In this document: positions 1-13,221 of the stretch, one piece after another | Layout: the number at the start of each line of letters is the position of its first letter | Numbering within the stretch: position 1 is the stretch's first letter | Source: Erythrocercus mccallii | Lineage: Eukaryota > Chordata > Aves > Passeriformes > Dicruridae | Direction: 5' to 3' | Assembly: GCA_013397435.1 (NCBI GenBank) | Contig: VZRG01001694.1 | Location: 1 to 64,000, forward strand | Length of the DNA stretch: 64,000 bases | The notes under the pieces: generated by a model | Database searches by the model: none | The model's input: only the letters and a program-made list of their open reading frames with translations | What the model was told of the DNA's origin: nothing | Program-made: the position numbers and the translations under genes

Positions 1-1649
1 AATACATACATTTTAACCTAGGACAATGGATAAATGTAGGAAGCTGCCAGAGTGCCTGCCCCAGATCCATTCTCTTTCACCCTGTCTCATCTAATTCCCT
101 TGCTTTCACAAAAGAGCAGGCACACACAACACTGCACAAACATGACTTCTCTACACCAGACACATGGACAGATAGCCAGTAAGAGGCTGTAAGTTTGCAA
201 CAACGATTGGCTTGGTCATTAATGAACATATCTGCCAAATACATATACACACATAAGTTCATAAAAGTCTTTGTGACACAATGGTGCTATGTAAAATTAG
301 ATTAATACTTCAACACTTACACCTCTTTCCAAGAGATGTCCAGTTTTGGGTTCCCTTCTCCTTACTCACAACAAGCCATACAGAGCATAAGTGCCTGACT
401 TTATTGGTATCTTTCAGGTACAGAGCTGGTGCATCTGACCAGTGAGTTTCCTTTCGATTTACTTTTGATTTAGTTTTGCTGAGTAGCAACTGCTTAAAAT
501 CATTTAGTATGTGAAAACACTGTCAGCATTCATCTTGCTCGTAAGACATCGCAAGACACCTTGTTCCCTGCTGCAACAGAAGCATGAGTTTGTAAGCAAC
601 TGCTGCAGGAAGCAAACGACTGGCCTATTTCTCACCATCGGGGTACCTCCAATCAGTTGCTACTCATCTTTTATGTCAAAAGGGATATTGCACATAGAAG
701 GAAAAACATGTCAAAGAGGTAAAAATATACTTAATAAGAGAATAAACTTTGTTTGTGCTTAGCATTTTTACATTGCATAGAGAATGTCTCAGTTTCTGTC
801 ACTGTAGAGAGAGATTTTACAGCATCCCTGCCTTGCTCTTTTCCAAAACCTTCAGCAGGGCACTTGCCAGTAGCTTTCCTCCATAAACCTTTAGAACACA
901 CATTATACATTTATCCAAAAGGTTTTCCAAGACATCTGAGAAACCTCTTGTACTACTGGCAGTAACACTCCCAGGCACAGATCATCTGGCTGTTCTGCAT
1001 TCCTCACTCTCCCTTTTGTTCTAATAGGGACAGCCTGAATATATTTTGCTTGAAAGAATTTGAATTCTAAGGCCTAAATAATTACTCCTTAGGCAATAAA
1101 AAACTGTGAGAGGAGTTAGCAGCAGCCAAATTGCAGCAGGTAATATTCACTGCCTGGTGAAGCTGAGGGAAAACACATTCATTACTTTTAATTACATTTT
1201 AGGACCAATTCAACAACCAAGACCCAATAATTTTGCCAGAAAATTGAGGCCTTGTACAAATACAGCTCTTTAGTACCTGATTTGCATTTTCATGTCAGAA
1301 CCTTCTAACACGTATTCTTAGACCAGCCACACCCTTACAAGTCTACTATTTTCTTTCAGGAATTCAAACACAGCTATAAACAGTCCAAATAAAACAGGAC
1401 TTGAGGATTTATAAAGAATATAAAAAGACATCAACTTCTTGTGAATTACAACAGAAATTAGTTAACAAATTCAGTCAAGCACTTTTGAAAACATCCACTT
1501 CTGCATGTGCATATTTATTTTCTGTGGTAATGACTAGTATTAGTAAACATTCATAGTTTTGTAAAAGCAAAGCAATTGCAGCCTTTCTGTTACTGCAGCA
1601 TCACACTGTCAGGTCAGCATTTGGAGTAATTTTCACAGCTTTAACTTTT
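1..1649. other. non-coding sequence, nothing recognised
   Basis: AT-rich single-copy-looking sequence. The open frames present are short, end in unrelated residues, and show no family motif. I see no repeat, RNA gene or splice-bounded coding block that I can defend. If the CpG island near 27 kb starts a leftward gene, this stretch would be intron or downstream sequence of it. Confidence 0.5.
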
Positions 1650-2308
1650 GCTGCTGTTGTAGGGTGACTTTATGATGCCTGTATCCCCAGTTGTCTGTCC
1701 TGCTAGTGCTGTATACTGAGTTCTGTACCTTTAAGACTGATTCTGAGCATGAACCAGGGAAAAGAAGTGTGGAGTTTGTTTTGAGAGAACTGCCTGACTC
1801 CCCCGGCATTCCTCACTCCAGACTGTGTGTTCGTGGAGGCATGGACAGCGGCGGGACAGACATCTCCTGTGCTTCTAGTTAGTTTTAGCTAGCTGAGGCA
1901 GAGAAGTTCCCTGGACTGGTTTTTTCTTCCTTTTCTTGAGACTGTTTAAATTTGCTCTGGACTGAAAAACCCAGAGGAGCACCGAGGGCTCGCACCTGCG
2001 GCCCACCGGGCCTGGACCTCCGCCGGGACTGAGAGGACTGAGCTACACCCACGGCAAGGACTTTCTCAGTGTGCCATCTCTCTTCAGAGCAGCAAGAGGT
2101 TTTATTGTTTCATTATTCATTTTATTGTTTCATATTATTCATTCCTTTTACCTGTAGGTATCTTTGTTAAATAAATAGTTTTTTCCACTTTTCTCTGAGG
2201 AAGTTACTTCCCCGGACTGGCAGGGAGGAGGGGCCATTTTGGGTTTGCTTTCCAGAGGAACCCCTTCGGAGGTTTCCTCCCAAATTTGCCCTAAACCAAG
2301 ACAGCTGC
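1650..2308 (+). mobile_element. solo LTR, ERVL-like, with 5-bp target duplication
   Basis: A 649-bp LTR runs from 1655 (TGTTGTAGGG) to 2303 (ACCAAGACA). It is flanked by a perfect 5-bp direct repeat GCTGC at 1650-1654 and 2304-2308. The TG...CA ends plus a 5-bp duplication are the usual marks of the ERVL class. The AATAAA signal at 2170-2175 fixes the plus orientation. The middle (about 1975-2050) is much richer in G+C than the flanks, and a near-duplicate T-rich unit of about 20 bp (TTTTATTGTTTCAT...) occurs twice at 2099-2145. No internal retroviral sequence adjoins it, so it is a solo LTR left by recombination between the two LTRs of a provirus. Open frames inside it are chance products. 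Confidence 0.85.
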
Positions 2309-5300
2309 CCTTGCCATTCAGTCCTGTTCTGTATAAATCCACACAGCAGCTTTCTCCTTTCTTGTCCTCCCACCACTGCTGTGGCAGCAGGAGGCACAAC
2401 AAAATTGCAAAGCTAAGAGCACTTTGATCACAGATTCTCTTCTGACACCTAGAAAGGACACTTGGTCTCACTATCTCTCCCTAACTTTTGGGTGGAGATG
2501 GACTCCACCTGTAGAAGACTGGTGTAAACTGGCACACAATTTGCATGCAATCTGTCTGGGAATTGTTGCCCAAGTACAGATACACCATACCTGATTTAGG
2601 AGTGGCTGCAAAATGTCAGGGCACAGGAAAGGGTTTTGAAGAACTTCAGAAACAACTTCCAAGGGTAACACTATCTGTTGTGCTTTTGCATGTTACCCAT
2701 TATGTATATATCCCCTCAGCTTCTTCCTCACAGGGTAGCACACAGTTGCACGACAAGTCTGCTGCAATCAAAACAATTGGAAAAGTGAGGGTGTCCCAGT
2801 TCATTGCAGAGGGGTTGGACTAGGTGACCTTTAAAAGGTCCCTTCCAAATCAAAACTATTCTGTGATTAGAACAGAGTGGTCTTCAACCTTCCAGGTTTC
2901 TGCTGAGACCCTCACTTCAAGTATGTCATTCTGCACAACTGGCAATGCTAGAGGTAAACCGCATACAGCAGATCAGCTGTAACTATCTGGAAAAGCTTAA
3001 AAAACTACAGACAAGGCAATAAAGAGCCTCTGATAGCTGAAAGGGTCAAGTGATGCAAGATGGATAAAAAAATGCAGAACAGCTGACAGGTCTCAGGAGC
3101 TGAAATACTGAGCAGTGAAAAGGTCAGGGAGCAAGTCAAAAGCAGCATCTGGAACAGCTGAAAGACATTTCAAGTCCCAGATGTTTCTTCCAACCAAAGG
3201 GTAATGCTGCCTCTGAATATCTGACACTGGAAATACATAAACCCTGTTTACAGCTTCATACTTTACATGCAGAAAGTGGTTGTAAGGACAGCTTAAAAGT
3301 AACAATTCCCACCCGTGCGAGTGGGGGATACTTCAGCACATAGTGGCTTCACTCACAAAAGAATTAAGAACTGTGCCTAAGCATGATCTCAACAGATGAT
3401 CTCTCAAAGTATAAAAATAATCTCTAGCACTACTCTTTGTTCTCAAGGACTGGTGGCAAAAGACATCTGAATACAGATGTCAGTAGCCCTGTGACAGTGA
3501 ATCACTGAGAATGAAACAAGGATGAATGCTTTTTTAGGAAATCCAACACAACAGGACCTTCCATGTTGTCCAATTCACACCAGTTCAGGCCTTGCACATT
3601 CCTTGTAAAATGACCAAGAGAATTAAGATGCTAAAAGCGACATTCACTAAATATGCTGCCAAGCAGCAAAAAATACATTCCAGTTTGTCTACAGCAGCAA
3701 AAGCCTCCCAAATCTGCTGCAATACTTGCAAATCAAGGGAGCTCACAGGTTCTGCAGAAAGAGTTTGTAGTTACTGGAGAGTGGGAGGAAGAAAGACAAG
3801 TATTTGCTGCCTGTGCCACACTTCACACTACTCTCTTGGTCGGAGCAAATGCAGTCCCAGCAAAGTCTCAACTTCAGCAAAAGGATTAACACAGCAACTA
3901 CTGACTGGCAACATCTCTGGATACTCAGATGTTCAGAGCAGGAGGAACCTTGTCTCTGGCACCTCCATAGAAGCCTCAGGGGAAACAAAGGAAGGTTCAA
4001 CCCACCTCAACTTAGCCCTCAATGACCTTTTAAGTCTTACATCAGTTCACACTTGACAAATATAAATCTACAGACTTATTTTGAACGTATCTGCTATCAA
4101 CATTTCATGCAAAATTACTTCCTCTTCTTTGTTATGCACAATGTAATGTTTACCCCTTTCAGTACAAAGAATTTCAAGTAAGAGCAGCACTTGGTGATCT
4201 GCTGAGAAATCCCTCTGAAGCAAATCTCTCCCACTTCCATGTGCTCCCCAGAAGGATCATGGCATCACAGATGTGGGACCATTCTGTCCCAGTGTATCAG
4301 AGGAGCTGACAGAGTTACAGCCCGTGCCAGCACTGAAATCCAGCATTACCATGGCCCATTTCCCAGCTGTCCTGTATGCATCCAGAGGAGCACATGGATA
4401 TTAAGCAGGTAGGCACATACTGTACACAGGTAGTGAACACCTACCCAGCCTCAGAGAGTACCTTGGCACTGTCCCAACTCAAATAAACACGGGCAAGTCA
4501 GAACCAAAGGCTCAAACTTGGCAGCCTCAGAGGTGTATCTGCTTCCATTCCTACTAAACTTAGTACCAGAGCCAAGATTTGTGTCCTCTCTGCGTGCCAA
4601 CCCCAGCAGGACCTAAACTTTAAATAGACCTACTTTTAAACAAGAATCATATAGTTTTAATGCTATTCAGAAATGTTTTATGTAAATGGTAATTACCTCT
4701 GTCACTTAAAAACAACCATACTGACATAAATTTGCATGCTAGAATACTGGAGACAATATAGTCAAATTTTTTAAAAGCAGATGTGTGACTTTCCAATGAA
4801 AAAGCCAACTCTAAATAAGCACCATTACTTCGTACTTAACATTTCCATCTTCTGCCCAGGAAAAGCATTAATTCATACATAAAGAACTAACATTTCACTT
4901 TTTTAAAAAAAAGTTTACATCAGAAAAATAGAGTCCACAGTCCTTCCTACATATTTCAAAAAGCAGCACTGTGTATGTCACGCCACCTAAACTGTTTCAG
5001 TAAATGAAAAATTATCATGTATTAGTAAATGAAAAATAACACCATTGTGGCATTGCCCTTTCCAGTAAAGCTCTAAGCAAAGTGAATACTGTCCCAGAAT
5101 TCCTCAATCAGCACCAACACCCTCCTTTGACTCTAAAAGGAATTCATGTGGGAGACTGTAATAAATTCATGGGGTCTTTATCCTTTAAAAAGCCAATCTG
5201 TGCATGGATGATAACACCTACTTTTCCAGTTTGTGCTGAAGGAACCATTAAAAGCAAAGCCAACTCTGCTATGTTGCATCCACAGCCTTCACATTCCACC

Positions 5301-6359
5301 ATCATAACCCACAGTTAAAAGGTGAATACACCCTCCCTTAAAAGCATTTTATGTTCATGTGTCTCTTTCTGGTCACAACTGTGCTATGTGAGCTGAAGGA
5401 GAAGCAGAACTGAAGTCAAGAACACTTCAGCAAGTAACTGGTTACCCTTCAGTGACCTGGACGCCAGCTAAAAACATGTAAGCATCTTTTACTGACACTG
5501 CTGCACCCAAAATGAAAAAAAAAGGGAAAAACAAGTTATTCACCTAAAAGGATTAAAAACTAGCAAACATGGATATGCTACTTACCTACATAAATGTAAG
5601 AAAACATTTTGTTTGTTTTTTTTAAAAAAAAAGCACCAACTACTAGCAAAGCACACTGGGCACTCTCCAGTTTTTAGGCAGGCTACAAAACCACAGAGCG
5701 TGACATTAACTAGAACTCATACTTCAGAAAAATAGATGCAAAAGCAGAAGAAAAAGAATCCAAAGATGGCAGGTCCTGGATGTGTAGCCACTTGGAGACT
5801 GTGATGAGCATGTTCATGTTTACAGAGTTCAATTTATTCAATTAATCTAATTTAAGAGAGGCAAGGTACCCTGAGAATATAAATTTCTCCTGCTATGAAT
5901 GACAGAGGTCATTAACAGCATAAAGTAGCATCAAGAACAAACCAGCAAAATGGACCTTTTCTTATTAACTCCCTTCACAGTAAGAGAGTCTGTATTTTAC
6001 GTAAGTTACTATCTGCAGAGGAGAACATCAGCGTGCCCAAAGGAAAGGAGGTTATCACCTCCAGTCAGACAGGCCTTACTGTTTCACATAACTGTAGTCA
6101 AAACAGCAGAGAAGCCTAGCCACCCCTATCCCAAAAATGCCCCATCTCTCTCCATATGACCATGATGGCTCTGCACTGTTACTTTCTTGATTTTTTGTTC
6201 TTTATTTTCACAAAGAAGAAAAGGACTTTTTTGCCTTGTTTGTAACCTTCAGGTTACCTACGACCTGCACCAACACCATCCTGCATTTCAAAAGCAACAT
6301 GTTTCATCAGTGCAGGAAACCAAATGAAGTTTAAATCAGTGTCTCACAAACTCAAGCAG
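2309..6359. other. non-coding sequence with one short CR1 tail
   Basis: Apart from the CR1 tail at 2800-2868 I see no recognisable element. The plus-strand frame of about 154 codons at 3592-4056 has no motif, and other overlapping frames are as long, so I treat it as chance. A 14-bp unit (AGTAAATGAAAAAT) occurs twice about 25 bp apart near 5000-5035. A donor-like CTTAC on the minus strand at about 5580 is followed only by low-complexity A/T sequence. Confidence 0.45.
2800..2868 (+). mobile_element. CR1 LINE 3' tail fragment
   Basis: The stretch contains the typical CR1 3' end: TTGGACTAGGTGACCTTTAA, then a ccttccaa block, then a degenerate octamer tail (ACTATTCTGTGATT). CR1 copies are normally cut off at the 5' side by incomplete reverse transcription, so a piece of about 70 bp at the very 3' end is ordinary. 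It carries no coding sequence. Confidence 0.8.
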
Positions 6360-7128
6360 CTCCTTTGTTGGAGTCCAGGATATCCCTCTGGCCGCCCTGG
6401 AGGGTTTGGAGACTGGACAGGAGGGTCTGGGATCTGTACAGGGGGCTCAGCCAGACTCACACAGAGCCCAGGAGGACACTGCCTCTGATCCCTGGCCATG
6501 GGAGTGAATACTCACATGCAGGAAGAAGCACAAACCCTAAGAATTTAAAATAAGTAGTAGCTGGTTTGTTATAGAATATAAATATAGAAATTAGGATTCT
6601 TAGTGTAGGGGGCTGAAGAGACAAGATGGAGGATTTGGGGTGTGGCCCCTATGCTCCTTGTTCTTGCTCTCGTCCCCCATCTTTTCCTGAGTTGGATTTT
6701 AGAGATTGGGTTAGAGTAGAAATGACATGTTAGCATAGGTAGTAGACATTGGCAGAAATTTTGTAAATAAAAAATATGTTGTGGACTGTGATTGGGTCAA
6801 GGGTACGGTACTTAAGGTACGGGACTCTCTGATCTGCGTAGTCCAGCCGCGTGTCTTGCTTTGCTGGGGACGCCTTGCAAAGCCGAACAAGAACTGATGG
6901 ATAATTATGAATAAACAACTTTGATAACACGGACTGCTGAACTCAACTTGTCGTCTCTGGCTTCGGCGTGAGACACCAAGGGCAAAGAGAAGACTGAAAA
7001 CCTTATTACCTTGAGGAACAGCAACCTCGAGGAAACTCCTGGGGAACAGCAACCCTAGGAGAAAACCTTATTACCTTGGGGAACAGCAACCTCAAGGAGA
7101 ATCTCAGGCCAGCAACCTGAGACTCCTT
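6360..7128 (+). mobile_element. solo LTR, ERVK-like, with 6-bp target duplication
   Basis: The proposed LTR spans 6366-7122 (757 bp), starting TGTTGGAGTC and ending ACCTGAGA, with CTCCTT at both 6360-6365 and 7123-7128. A 6-bp duplication fits the ERVK (betaretrovirus-like) group. The expected terminal CA reads GA, so the right boundary is less certain than the left. A promoter-like TACTTAAGGTA lies near 6809 and an AATAAA signal at 6910-6915, giving plus orientation and an R region of roughly 80-90 nt. The part after the poly(A) signal holds the four-hairpin cluster listed separately. No gag, pol or env sequence adjoins it. An alternative left edge is TGTAGGGG at 6604, but I found no matching duplication for it. 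Confidence 0.65.
7009..7122 (+). repeat. four tandem hairpins with a shared loop in the U5 part of an LTR
   Basis: Four stem-loops follow one another. (1) 7009-7032: CCTTGAGG / CCTCGAGG around AACAGCAA. (2) 7036-7061: CTCCTGGGG / CCCTAGGAG around AACAGCAA. (3) 7074-7097: CCTTGGGG / CCTCAAGG around AACAGCAA. (4) 7102-7122: TCTCAGG / CCTGAGA around CCAGCAA. Stems 1-3 each contain one G-U pair and otherwise match fully; stem 4 is perfect. The block AAACCTTATTACC precedes hairpins 1 and 3, which points to an origin by duplication. All four would lie in the RNA downstream of the LTR's poly(A) signal, meaning in U5 at the 5' end of a full retroviral transcript. Confidence 0.7.
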
Positions 7129-10100
7129 ATTTGCCAAAGCAGAGATTGTTTGAGGATTTCTTTTTGTAGAATAAGGTGCATTCAGGAAAGTATGAATTAC
7201 ACGAGTTGACTGCTAAAACAATCAGCACCACAGTTTATTCCACTTGCAAAGCCAGTTCAGCAGAGCTGGGGGAAAGCTACAACTGTGGCTTTTATTATTT
7301 TATAACTACCAGTTAGGGACAATTTTTCCCAAGGAATCATACTCACAAGCAACCTCTAGAACAGATGCAGAACATCCAGTGTAAGGCATTTAAATTAACC
7401 CAGCCTCCTAGTAACTTCATACTTCCTTTTTCTCTGTATCTGCAACCCTAACTACACCCTTAACTTTTTCATTTGCTCTTGGTCAGGTAAGGATTTGAAA
7501 GTTAACTCTGCTCTTCTAAGTTACCTTCTAATAAGGTAAAATCTCTAGGTATCAACCCCATAGAAAGCAATTTTTACAGAGAGCTGTCTGGTTTATCAGC
7601 TTGATCCATCATTCACTCAAATTTAGGAACCAAGTTTAATTAGAACAGATGCAGGAGTACGATTTTTCAGATTCTCTTCCAACAGACATAGTGGTTCTCA
7701 AGATACTATTTCAACCTTTACAAATGGAAAAAGGTAATTAACCTTTTAACAAAACAGATTAGCCAATGCAAATAGAAAACATTATAGCAACAGTTCAGTT
7801 TTCCAGAAAACACAAAGAACTTTCCACTTTGGGAGTTTGCAGAACAGATGCCTTGATTATTGTCTTGTGACCTGACTTCTCTTCTTATATTAGCTCTGGC
7901 AAAGCTTTTCTAATTTTTCACTTTTTTGTTTTCAATTATTCCTGAGGCCTTTGTCTTTTTGAAGACATAATACTGTTGGTGCCGCTTCAGAACTGTTAAG
8001 TGTAAACAACAAGACTCATCGAAAACATTTATTTGATCTTGCATTTCCTAACAAAACAGTCAAATGCCCTGGATGTTTCAAATAAATAAAAAATCGCCTT
8101 ATACATACAATTTTCAAGTTGACACAGAGAAAAACAATTCAGCACAGATAACAGATGTCAGACATTGTGGAAGGCATTCAGCTTCACAGCAATAGGCTGT
8201 AAAGAAATCTGGACAAAACATGTACAACACACACCAATGACTACAAGCACCAACATACTCTGCCTCTTAGGATGATGAAATCGCCTGTTTGTTTCATAGG
8301 AAGATTGCTAATCCAGTTGCTATTTGTGCCTAGGCACTGTAATAGAGCAGCATCACCTACCTACCTTGTGCACCAAGGCCTGCTGAAGAGTCTAAGTATC
8401 AGCTACTGAGGTATTAAACATCACCAAGTGCTCTTTGCCAGGATCTGGGAGAAAGCTCCAGGAGCAGCTGGCTCATTCAGAACGTGAGATCTCCACACAG
8501 ATACCTGCAGCAGGTGCAGAGCAGCAGCAGCAGGGCTCCTCTGCCCTACTCCAAGAGCTAAGTGGAACCACAGCTGACCCAATGGCCTCGTCGTGGGCTC
8601 ACTGCAGCCCTCCAGGCTCAGCTCACACCAAAGAGATACAGACAAAAAGCTACAAATAAATAAAAGCAGCTAGAACTTGGACATCTCCACTCTGCACATA
8701 AGAACAATCTAATGTGATGCCTTTGCTTGCACAGTGCTTGCAGTTATATTTCATCAGGAACAAAAACATGTTTCCGGCATTCCAGCTCTCTGCTAAATTG
8801 GATGCAGATGATGGAGGGTTTTTTCCAAACATATGGAAGACAATGCAGCTGAAATCTCAGCTAGGACTCTAGAGATCCTGTACATAAGGCATTAAGCTTT
8901 CTACAACACATAAGGAATCTAGACAGCAACTATTATGATTTCATTTCAGAGTGTGATTTAAGATAATATTACGAGACAGAAATGTTACAAGAAACTAATA
9001 AAAGCCTTTCATGTACTCTCAAACAAAGTCAGATGTTCATATGCCATGTATCTGGACAACCTCTGCTTTCAATGGAAGCCTGATCTCCACTTCAAAGGGA
9101 GGAAATTAGACAAAAGGGGAAAGAATGTACACCTCTCAGTAGTGGAAGCCCCAAGAAACCCAAGACCAAAGGACTAAATCCATCACTTTCCCAACACCCC
9201 CAAGACAGACAAGCCTACAAGATGTTTAACCAAGAGAGAAATCAAAAGCACAAGCATTTGCTTGTGTCCTTGGTCTCAGCCACCAGTACATAAACTTCAC
9301 TTATTTTATTTTTTGCCTCGTTACAGCAGAGCAAAAAACATTTCTGTACATCCACTGTTAATGTAACTTCTGCTTATTGCTGTGAAAAGAAGCCATTCCC
9401 TCCACCAAGAGTAGGTGGCTTTCTTGTTTTAATTGGTGTTGCAGGCAGGATGTATGTTTAGTTTTCTCAATGTTTAGTCTGTCCTCAAATATTAACATAG
9501 CAGTGACTGAATCCAAAACATTAAAGCAGAGTTAAGTCCCAGCTTCCCAGGGTTGTGGTTTTTTGGATTTTTTTTTTTTTGGTTTTTTCCCTAATCTGAA
9601 AGTATTTCTACACATTAGAAGTTATTTAATGGCGAACAAACTTTTCTTCTGGAGCTCCATCCTTTGGTACATAGCTTGACAGGAACTAGTTTTACCTGTA
9701 AGCTCTGCGGGAAGTAGTTTTGACACTTGGAAGCAGAAGTAAATTTTTCATGAGATACTTTGCTGTAGTACTTGCAGATTACTCAGAATTTTGTCTATCC
9801 ATGCTCTGAGTTGATGCTTTAGCCCTTACACAGAATACGTTTGAAACTTCTCCAAAGGAGCAGTTAGTTCTGCCTTCAGTGGCACAAAAATCTTGTGAAT
9901 GAATAGCCTGAAAGTTCAACAATTATCACTGCATTTTCAAGAACACATTCACTCTGATGTTTGAAGAGTGTCAAGTATTTATTCTCTGACATATATACAC
10001 TTCACTGGGACAGTTCACATGACCAAAGCACATTAATATGGCTAGTATTACTGATTTAGCCATACAGATAATCCTGCTCACATTGAGATAGATTTCAGGC

Positions 10101-11250
10101 AGCTAATGAAGAAGTTGCAAAAGTTTATTTCCAAAATCCTTAAAAATTTATCTATCCGTTGCTACCTCTTCCTCCTTCTCAACTCCAATAACAAGACAGA
10201 TACAACTAAATTCATCTGGAACCTTCACTAAAACTCACTGAAAAATACAGTCAGTTTTAAAGCTAAGTGAAAGACATAGAGAGCTAAATTACCAGAACTA
10301 CTTCTACTTAATTTCCATCACTATTATGAGATCACTGTAGAGACTGAACCAAAGTTATCCCTAGGCTTGACATTAATGAATGTTTTCTTCTGGCAGAGTG
10401 GGAAAAGATCCAGTAAACAGTTTTAATTTAAAAAAAAAAGTCTTTTACTCACTAAGCAAATCATTGAAAAATTACACTTGCAATAATTCACATTGTTATT
10501 TAATGCTTGTTGAACAACCTATAAAGCTTGAATAGCTTCTTTTTAAAACTGTTTTTAATAGTTTTGCAGAGTGTTTTGGTAGGTTTGTTTTGGGAGGATT
10601 TTTTTTACTTATTCCAAAACCATTTTGAAAAACTAGTATAAATGGAAATGAGGCCCAGGTTCATTTTCCGGATCCAAGAGACTGCAGATGGAAGAGGTGT
10701 GTGTGTGATTGATTTCAAAGCATCTCCTTGTGCCCTACCCCCTCTTCAAACTGTTCTTCTGCAATTTCACCTCCGTTTATTTTGTTCTGCTCAAAACAGG
10801 CAAATGAACATTCCCTTTATAAATATTTTTGTACAAGGGAAATACATTCCCAGGAATTTACTAGGCAATGATTTGGTTACTACTCTTTTATCCAGCTCAG
10901 TCACACAGCTTTTCCTGCAGAAACATCCACACAGGGGATCCAAGCATAACAGTGGCAGAGCTGTGCAGCTGTGCTCAGCCCTTCACAGCTCCACACCTGG
11001 TCCAACAGTGCAGAAATGTAAGGGAGGTAGGGCTAAAACTCCATCTGCCCCTCTCAAACAGTGGCAGGTAAGCTAAAACCAGTCCCCAGTTCCTAACAGA
11101 CAGAAATAACAGGGTAAGAAAATTCTCCTGTCCATGCTAAGTGGATCACTTCTCCAGGAAGGGTCATGGGCTAAGAATGCACATTTTTGTAACAAAAAAA
11201 GACAAAACAACAACAACCAAATAAACAAATAAAAAAACCTGCCTGCTTAC
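7129..11250. other. non-coding sequence, nothing recognised
   Basis: No transposon end, RNA gene or convincing exon is visible. There is a T-run at 9568-9580. The plus-strand frame 10642-11076 ends close to a donor-like CAG|GTAAGC near 11048, but its upstream side lacks a clear acceptor and the residues match nothing I know. Confidence 0.4.
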
Positions 11251-11310
11251 CCGAGAGGGTATTTTCATTTGCTGGTCCCATAATAAGAGTGACCATATCT
11301 ACCACAGTCA
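11251..11310 (-). other. possible exon end on the minus strand (left boundary only)
   Basis: Reading the minus strand, the frame ends at a near-consensus donor, CTCGG|GTAAGC, with the first intron base at 11250. The frame upstream of it is open and reads MVTLIMGPANENTL near its end, which looks protein-like. The acceptor is unclear: the nearest AG dinucleotides have a poor pyrimidine tract, so the upstream boundary given here is only approximate. I do not recognise a family. It may be a chance donor. Confidence 0.2.
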
Positions 11311-13221
11311 TGGGTACACAATTTTTTGCAGAAAATGGCACAACAGAAATTAAATATACAAAAAAGAGGTAAATATATTGGTCATGGCAATCACCTAGTA
11401 GTAAATTTCTGTATGTGAATTACAGCCAAATTCAGGTTCCAACTCAAGTACACATAAGAGCTCCTGAGAAGATGAGAAGCATAATTTTAAGACTGCCAAA
11501 AGTGCAATTATGACTGCATTCCTACTGAGCCTTAGCACATTGTCAAGAAACCCCCTCACCTGGGCTTTTCTCATCTCAAACTTGAATCTGAGTCCTACTT
11601 TTCATTTAAACTCGTCATTTCAGATACATTTCATTATCCTCAAAGTGAACACACACCATATTATTTATTACATTAGCTTACAACATGCTCTCAGAATCAA
11701 GCAATGATTACACAAATAGGAACCCAATAAAATGAAAATGTTGTGCGTTAAGACACACCTAACAACAGCTCCTCTGTGCAGGCAGAAGTCAACTCAGTGC
11801 AGATGCTGAGGGGAACCTGACTATGTCCCTGTGTCACAGCTTATATGGAGGACTAAGCCACAATTTATCCTCTGAATTACTCAACTGTGAAGAACACAAA
11901 GTGAAACGAAAAGAAGAAAACAGATGTTGTCACCACAGCTGATAGACAAAGGAAGGTCTAGACACATCTGGGTATCATGAAAACTAAATATTTTTAACAT
12001 GACTTCCAGTTCTTCTCTCTGGCAAATACACATTAGATGTCCTAAAGTCCAATCCCAAATTATTTGGATTAGTTTGGAAATACACATCAAAAAAACACAA
12101 CCACCAGGAGAAAAAAAAAAAAAGGAGAGGGGAGCAAATTTCTGCTGGAAAAAAATCCCAGGATAAGCAGCACAATACACAATGGAATGAAAAAAAAAAT
12201 TCAGAAACAGTTCTTAGATTTCAACACAGCCTTCCAGAACAAAGCTGGTTTTATCATCTTTATTATGGTTCACTAGAGAATTTTACTCTATTTTTCCTGT
12301 AAGAAAGGAAGGACATAAGTAGCTCTCACAGGACCATGACATTCCCTGAGAGACTGTCAAGGAATCTGGGGTTCCCTAAAAGATATCTCAAGCCTGGGAC
12401 CTCGGGGTATCCTGGCATAATTCACCTCATGGTCCATATTTCCAGAAGAACCTACCATTCAAGCAGCCCATTTAAGCTTAAATCTGCAAAGCAAAACTGT
12501 AACAAGCTGTACTAGCATTCTTGAAGAAAAAAAAGGCTCGGATAGTGGTAATTTGGAAGTGATGGAACAATTTGCAAAACTCCAATTTTGTCAAAACTAA
12601 TATGAATTTTCCCTTCTTATTCCAAGGCAGTGAGGTGATTGCTGTCGGATAGACACAGCTTGCCTTTAAGATTTATAAGACAATCTGATCCTCATGCGAA
12701 CTGCAAAAATCATATTTGAAGGACAGAATAAACAGAGAAGACACTGCAACTCTGACCTATTTTTTGCAAAATTCACATTTGAAAAATACTATTTGCCTTC
12801 TCTGATAAAAAGAGCCTGGAAGGAATACAGTAAATACAGATCTTTTTTCTCCACTAAGTTCCCTAACAGTGGTAATATATAACAAGCTATTTTCAAACTT
12901 GCTTTCCAATTCAATATGGAAAACAATACACCGTGTCAATACATCAACATCTTGTTTACCAAGTTCCATTTTTCTCCACTGGAAACAACAAAGACAGCTT
13001 GGCAGGCATTCAGGGCAGGGGAACAGAGATGAGCATTTGGTTGGACTGACACCCTGACAGCCTAGAACACAAAACATTCCACAAATGTTGGAAGGGTGCA
13101 AACAGCAAGGAGCAAAAACTACTTTAAAGGGAGATGACACATTGGCTCACTAAGGCATGCAAATCAGTGGCTCAAGAAATACATCAGGAGTATCACTGGC
13201 AGCAACATAAACCAAAGTTAC
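11311..13221. other. non-coding sequence, nothing recognised
   Basis: Mostly A/T-rich sequence with short A-runs near 12111-12123 and 12190-12200. The minus-strand frames here overlap one another in different frames and lack motifs or paired splice sites. Confidence 0.4.
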
